A stretch of DNA of 7,785 bases from an archaeon (GTDB taxonomy: Archaea; Thermoproteota; QMWL01): contig QMWL02000033.1 in NCBI GenBank assembly GCA_003661605.2, positions 1 through 7,785 of the forward strand, in the 5' to 3' direction. Positions 7,009 through 7,785 of this stretch are shown in pieces; within the stretch, counting starts at the first letter, position 1; each line of letters opens with the position of its first letter. Below the pieces are notes generated by a model, which had not been told where the DNA came from, made no database searches, and saw nothing but the letters and a program-made list of their open reading frames with translations. A program made the translations under genes and the position numbers.

Positions 7009-7015
7009 AATTAAG
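7009..7015 (-). promoter_or_regulatory. Candidate TATA (box A) for the ureohydrolase-CCG operon
   Basis: On the minus strand CTTAATT lies 21-27 nt upstream of GTG 6988, supporting a leaderless start there. It is 11 bp from the opposing box at 7027-7033, so the two promoters are arranged back to back and may compete for or share factors. Confidence 0.5.
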
Positions 7016-7026
7016 CTTCTCCAAAC

Positions 7027-7033
7027 CTTTTAG
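7027..7033 (+). promoter_or_regulatory. Candidate TATA (box A) for the four-helix membrane protein gene
   Basis: CTTTTAG lies 22-28 nt upstream of the TTG at 7055 and is preceded by CAAAC, a plausible BRE. This spacing makes TTG 7055 a good leaderless start despite the rare codon. Confidence 0.55.
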
Positions 7034-7054
7034 CGGGTTGAGAACGCTGGGGCG

Positions 7055-7459
7055 TTGGAGGAGCTACCTCCCATCGGGTGGAAGCCTCTCATAGCGTACT
7101 TTGTAGCGTTTGCGCCAAGTGTTGTGATGTTTGTACATCTTGGACTCATACCTAGTACAGCGACAGCGGCACTCGCGCTTTCTGCTATTGGAATATGGGC
7201 GGTGCATCGCCGATACGTATGGGGCTTGTGGATGCTAGCAGTAGTATATGGGCTCTGGGCGGCTGTTATGGGAGCTACAATCAAATTTGCTGCAACGGTT
7301 TATGGATACGATTATCACTTGCTTCCACGTGCGGCGTACGGGTTTGGGATCACAGGCTATGCAGTGGCTGCGCTTGCGGTTGGGCTAGGAGCACTACTGG
7401 CTATAGGCAATACAGTGTGGAAGCAGCGAGAGGAGGAAGAGAAGGCTAGCAGGGGTTAA
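7055..7459 (+). CDS. Four-helix integral membrane protein of unknown function
   Basis: This 134-residue protein is not recognised. It starts at TTG 7055 (leaderless, see the box at 7027-7033). The next in-frame Met, at codon 25, would delete most of the first helix. Hydrophobic segments at about 11-31, 36-51, 55-78 and 95-122 give four predicted transmembrane helices joined by very short loops. The HRRY at 51-54 suggests the loop between helices 2 and 3 faces the cytoplasm, and the charged tail (KQREEEEKASR) after helix 4 would lie on the same side. No catalytic or metal motif is visible. It is divergent from the ureohydrolase operon across a very short promoter region. Its last 14 bp overlap the convergent gene at the right edge. 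Whether it is linked to polyamine metabolism cannot be judged. Confidence 0.7.
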   Translation: MEELPPIGWKPLIAYFVAFAPSVVMFVHLGLIPSTATAALALSAIGIWAVHRRYVWGLWMLAVVYGLWAAVMGATIKFAATVYGYDYHLLPRAAYGFGITGYAVAALAVGLGALLAIGNTVWKQREEEEKASRG

Positions 7460-7785
7460 CTGTAGAAGAAGCGGCGGAGAACATAGCTTCGATATTGTAA
7501 GGAACGTAGAGGCTGGCGCAGTAAATCACGTAGGCATTAAGGTCAAGCCGCAGTAACCACTCAAGCTCAGAGTCGAGGAACCAGCGAGGGACAACCCACC
7601 CTTCGTGAAAGTCGCTGGTCTCTATAGTAAACGCAACCCGCGTCCGGTACTCCGGTGGTATGGAGGAGAGCAAACGACGAACGTACTTTGTGTAGTAGCT
7701 GGACTTTGTTGGTCGGATTGTATGATACACGCCAAGGCTCCAGGGACGTGTTTGAACAATAAACAGTCGAACATGGGGTATTAAG
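7446..7785 (-). CDS. Unrecognised protein, C-terminal part; 5' end beyond the right edge
   Basis: The frame ends at TAG 7446-7448 and stays open to the right edge, so at least 112 C-terminal residues are visible and the true start lies outside. A GTG at 7730 could be read as a start, but the coding pattern continues upstream in frame (for example RLFIVQTRPWSLGVYHTI), so a longer gene is more likely. The visible part is soluble-looking and rich in Tyr, Trp and Leu. It has alternating hydrophobic stretches (RVAFTIET, AYVIYCASLYV) separated by an amphipathic segment (FLDSELEWLLRLDL). That pattern resembles alternating strands and helices of an alpha/beta fold. No family is recognised. It overlaps the membrane-protein gene tail-to-tail by 14 bp. 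Confidence 0.7.
   Translation of the reverse strand, partial: LIPHVRLFIVQTRPWSLGVYHTIRPTKSSYYTKYVRRLLSSIPPEYRTRVAFTIETSDFHEGWVVPRWFLDSELEWLLRLDLNAYVIYCASLYVPYNIEAMFSAASSTVNPC

Noticed and set aside
7195..7449. A second plus-strand frame inside the membrane-protein gene
   Set aside because: The other frame gives a coherent four-helix protein with a promoter; this one is Cys/Gly-rich with no pattern.

Overview
The window looks like a compact archaeal chromosome segment. Three things point that way: TATA-like boxes about 22-29 nt upstream of start codons with no leader (leaderless genes), secreted proteins dense in N-glycosylation sequons, and an archaeal-type gene set (ureohydrolase, HdrD-like CCG iron-sulfur protein, small C2H2 zinc-finger protein). 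Paired cysteines in the secreted proteins would suit a thermophile, but the lineage cannot be fixed from sequence alone. No rRNA, tRNA, CRISPR array or mobile element was seen.

Left half (1-3180, minus strand): one very long open frame, uninterrupted to the left edge, encodes a secreted gingipain-type (C25) cysteine peptidase with signal peptide, prodomain, catalytic domain, PPC-like domain and Ig-like repeats. Its C-terminus lies outside the window. It fills the whole 3 kb, so the short plus-strand frames there are shadows. Head-to-head with it, and overlapping its 5' end, is a plus-strand gene (about 3083-4618) for a secreted, heavily sequon-bearing Ig-like protein with a C-terminal membrane anchor. 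The two signal-peptide coding regions lie on opposite strands of the same DNA.

Middle (4566-7015, minus strand): a candidate transcription unit runs from a ureohydrolase (agmatinase family) into a coupled (start and stop overlapping) two-ferredoxin-site, two-CCG-domain protein of the HdrD/GlpC type. A small zinc-finger gene with its own likely promoter follows, and its 3' end overlaps the anchored surface-protein gene by 53 bp.

Right end (7009-7785): two back-to-back TATA-like boxes separate the ureohydrolase from a plus-strand four-helix membrane protein. That gene runs convergently into, and overlaps by 14 bp, the 3' end of an unrecognised minus-strand gene entering from the right edge.

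The most notable feature is the peptidase/surface-protein pair with antiparallel overlapping signal-peptide regions. Co-regulation or a physical partnership at the cell surface is inference. The intermediary-metabolism genes are largely ordinary apart from a proline/arginine-rich tail and altered active-site loop in the ureohydrolase.
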